A stretch of DNA of 6,957 nucleotides from an uncultured Corynebacterium sp. (GTDB lineage Bacteria; Actinomycetota; Actinomycetes; Mycobacteriales; Mycobacteriaceae): NCBI GenBank assembly GCA_945631445.1, contig CALZCR010000086.1:1-6957 (forward strand). Reading direction: 5' to 3'. The translations under genes were made by a program, and so were the position numbers. Positions 5,858 to 6,957 of the stretch are shown here, piece by piece; the first letter of the stretch is position 1, and each line of letters starts with the position of its first letter. Under the pieces are notes generated by a model. That model was not told where the DNA came from. It saw only the letters and a list, made by a program, of their open reading frames with translations, and searched no databases.

Positions 5858-5864
5858 GGCGGCC

Positions 5865-6743
5865 ATGAAGATCGCGGTGGTGGGGGCCGGCGCCGTCGGC
5901 GGCTGGTTCGGCGGTTGTTTGGCGCAGGCCGGGCACGAGGTGACGTTCGTGGCCCGCGGCGAGACGCTGCGGGTGTTGCGTAAGACGGGGTTGACCCTCA
6001 ACGACGCCCCGCCCCTGCCCGTTCGCGCCGTCGCGGAGCTAGCTGAAGTCGACGACGCCGAGGTGGTGTTGTTGGCGGTGAAAGCCACCGGGCACATACG
6101 GTTGCGCGAGCTGCTCGCTGGTCTTCCGGCAGGGGCGGTGGTCGCGGTGACCCAGAATTCCGTGGAGGCCCCGCACCTGGTGGCCGAGGCAGTGGGGCGG
6201 CGACGGGTGTGGCCGGGCGTCGTGCGCGGTTTCTTCCACCACACCGGGCCCGGGCGCGTCGACTTCCACGGCGGGCCGATCTCATATTCCTTCGGTGCCT
6301 GGGACGGCGCCGACGATCCGGTGGCCCGCGCTTTCGCCGAGGCGCTGAGCGGCGCCGGAATCCAGGCGGACCTGCGTGAGGACGTCTTTGTCGACGTCTG
6401 GGAAAAGGCTATGTTCGTCACCTGCTTCGGGGCGCTCGGCTCCGTCGCTGGCAAACCGCTGGGACACCTGCGCACCCGGTTGCGGGGATCGCTGCGCGGG
6501 CTCATGGAAGAGGTCGCCGCTGTCGCGTGTGCCACCGGCGTGCCGCTGCCCGCCGACGCCGTGGAGCGCACCATGGCGTTTGCCGACCGCATGCCCGCCG
6601 AAGCGACGTCCTCCATGCAACGAGACCTGGCCGTCGGTCACGAAAGTGAGCTGGATGCGCAGGTCGGGGCGATTGTGCGGTTGGGCACAGCCCATGGGGT
6701 AGACGTCCGTTTGCATGGACTTCTTTATGGTTTGCTCAGGTAA
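5865..6743 (+). CDS. 2-dehydropantoate 2-reductase family (PanE/ApbA-like) oxidoreductase
   Basis: This is a cytosolic NAD(P)H-dependent reductase of the ketopantoate reductase family. The 292 residues begin with a Rossmann fold: MKIAVVGAGAVGG, with GAGAVGG at 7-13. LLAVKATG (69-76) and TQNSVEAP (96-103) follow, in the positions of the family VKa and QNG motifs. The C-terminal domain has VWEKAM (178-183), where Lys181 matches the catalytic lysine, and SSMQRDL plus SELD (249-255, 261-264), where Glu262 matches the E. coli PanE substrate-binding glutamate. The two Asn residues usually 4 and 8 positions after the lysine are Val185 and Gly189 here, so true ketopantoate reduction is doubtful. In Corynebacterium glutamicum that activity is supplied by IlvC. 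There are no pantothenate genes nearby. Start ATG 5865 is chosen over 5856 because it begins the Rossmann strand and sits 7 nt after TAGGAT. The TAA stop overlaps the next gene's -10 candidate. Confidence 0.9.
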   Translation: MKIAVVGAGAVGGWFGGCLAQAGHEVTFVARGETLRVLRKTGLTLNDAPPLPVRAVAELAEVDDAEVVLLAVKATGHIRLRELLAGLPAGAVVAVTQNSVEAPHLVAEAVGRRRVWPGVVRGFFHHTGPGRVDFHGGPISYSFGAWDGADDPVARAFAEALSGAGIQADLREDVFVDVWEKAMFVTCFGALGSVAGKPLGHLRTRLRGSLRGLMEEVAAVACATGVPLPADAVERTMAFADRMPAEATSSMQRDLAVGHESELDAQVGAIVRLGTAHGVDVRLHGLLYGLLR

Positions 6744-6746
6744 GGT
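6741..6746 (+). promoter_or_regulatory. Candidate -10 box TAAGGT of the DUF2218 gene, containing the upstream stop codon
   Basis: TAAGGT fits TAnnnT and lies 8 nt (GTGCCGGT) before ATG 6755. This is the same layout as at zupT. Its TAA is the reductase stop codon. No Shine-Dalgarno and no clear -35 are visible; the upstream 20 bp is locally T-rich. Confidence 0.4.
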
Positions 6747-6754
6747 GTGCCGGT

Positions 6755-6957
6755 ATGACTACCTCGTCGACCGCCCGCGTCACTTGCGATCGCCCGGGAC
6801 GCTACGGAAAGCAACTCGCATCGCACTTCTCCCAGAAGCTGGAGACACGCTGGGACCCGGAGGCCGGCCGCGGACATCTCAGCTTCGGCGGCGAGACCCC
6901 CGGTGAAGTCGAGATGATCGCCGGCGACGGCGTCTTGCTGCTGCAACTGGAAGCCCC
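6755..6957 (+). CDS. DUF2218 domain protein (partial, cut by window end)
   Basis: Sixty-seven complete codons run to the window edge with no stop. After a short N-terminus (MTTSSTARV) the sequence shows the DUF2218 pattern: a DRPGRYGKQLASHFSQK segment (12-28) with conserved Arg/Tyr and His, then E-T-R-W-D (30-34), a glycine-bearing strand, and a hydrophobic LLLQLEA strand (61-67). Proteins of this family are small (around 100 residues), so roughly a third is missing. Function is unknown. The domain is reported in actinobacteria and proteobacteria, in some cases alongside iron-siderophore genes, but the next gene is not visible here. It follows the reductase by 11 bp and has a -10-like TAAGGT and no ribosome-binding site, so it may be transcribed both with that gene and alone. 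Confidence 0.82.
   Translation, partial: MTTSSTARVTCDRPGRYGKQLASHFSQKLETRWDPEAGRGHLSFGGETPGEVEMIAGDGVLLLQLEA

Noticed and set aside
5747..6616. 289-codon - strand frame opposite the reductase
   Set aside because: Ser/Thr/Pro/Ala-rich shadow translation covering the divergent promoter and the reductase; it conflicts with the conserved Rossmann protein.

Overview
This window looks like chromosomal DNA of a high-GC actinobacterium, most likely a Corynebacterium or close relative. That reading rests on three things: a G+C-rich sequence with strong G/C bias at third codon positions, the gene families present, and several start codons that sit 7-8 nt after a TAnnnT hexamer with no usable Shine-Dalgarno. 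The last is the leaderless-promoter layout common in this group. The genus is an inference. The content is housekeeping and accessory metabolism. I see no phage, transposon, CRISPR or defence module, and no RNA gene. No gene-free stretch reaches 300 bases; the longest gaps are about 111 bp (2507-2617) and 75 bp (5790-5864).

Layout, left to right. (1) The last 20 codons of an unidentified + strand gene end directly against the start of mug, a G/T(U)-mismatch DNA glycosylase (65-655, +). (2) A - strand pair converges on mug: lplA, a lipoate-protein ligase (2506-1442), followed 26 bp later by an uncharacterised 268-residue protein built from two tandem copies of one domain (1415-609). The end of the latter overlaps the end of mug by 47 bp. 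(3) A + strand pair follows: a CNNM/CBS/CorC-HlyC membrane protein (2618-3970), perhaps translated by coupling from a short upstream ORF, then a ZupT-type ZIP metal transporter (3982-4788). (4) A DUF808/YedI-type membrane protein lies on the - strand (5789-4785). It converges on zupT so tightly that the two stop codons share one CTAG. (5) Divergent from it is a ketopantoate-reductase-family oxidoreductase (5865-6743, +), followed by the start of a DUF2218 gene cut off by the window end (6755 onward).

Functional links are modest. The CNNM-type protein, the ZIP transporter and possibly the DUF808 protein suggest a divalent-cation/membrane theme in the middle. lplA and its partner look like one transcription unit.

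Initiation signals fall into two classes. Genes inside operons (mug, the lplA partner) have Shine-Dalgarno motifs 6-8 nt before the start. Four genes at or near the head of units (lplA, zupT, the reductase, DUF2218) have TAAnnT or TAGGAT 7-8 nt before ATG. In two of these the upstream gene's TAA stop codon forms the first half of the hexamer.

The most notable observations are the reversed domain order of LplA, the internal duplication in its partner, the missing active-site Asn residues in the reductase, the symmetric divergent promoter at 5829-5858, and the ATGA-overlapping mini-ORF before the CBS-domain gene. I did not find evidence for an entirely new system.
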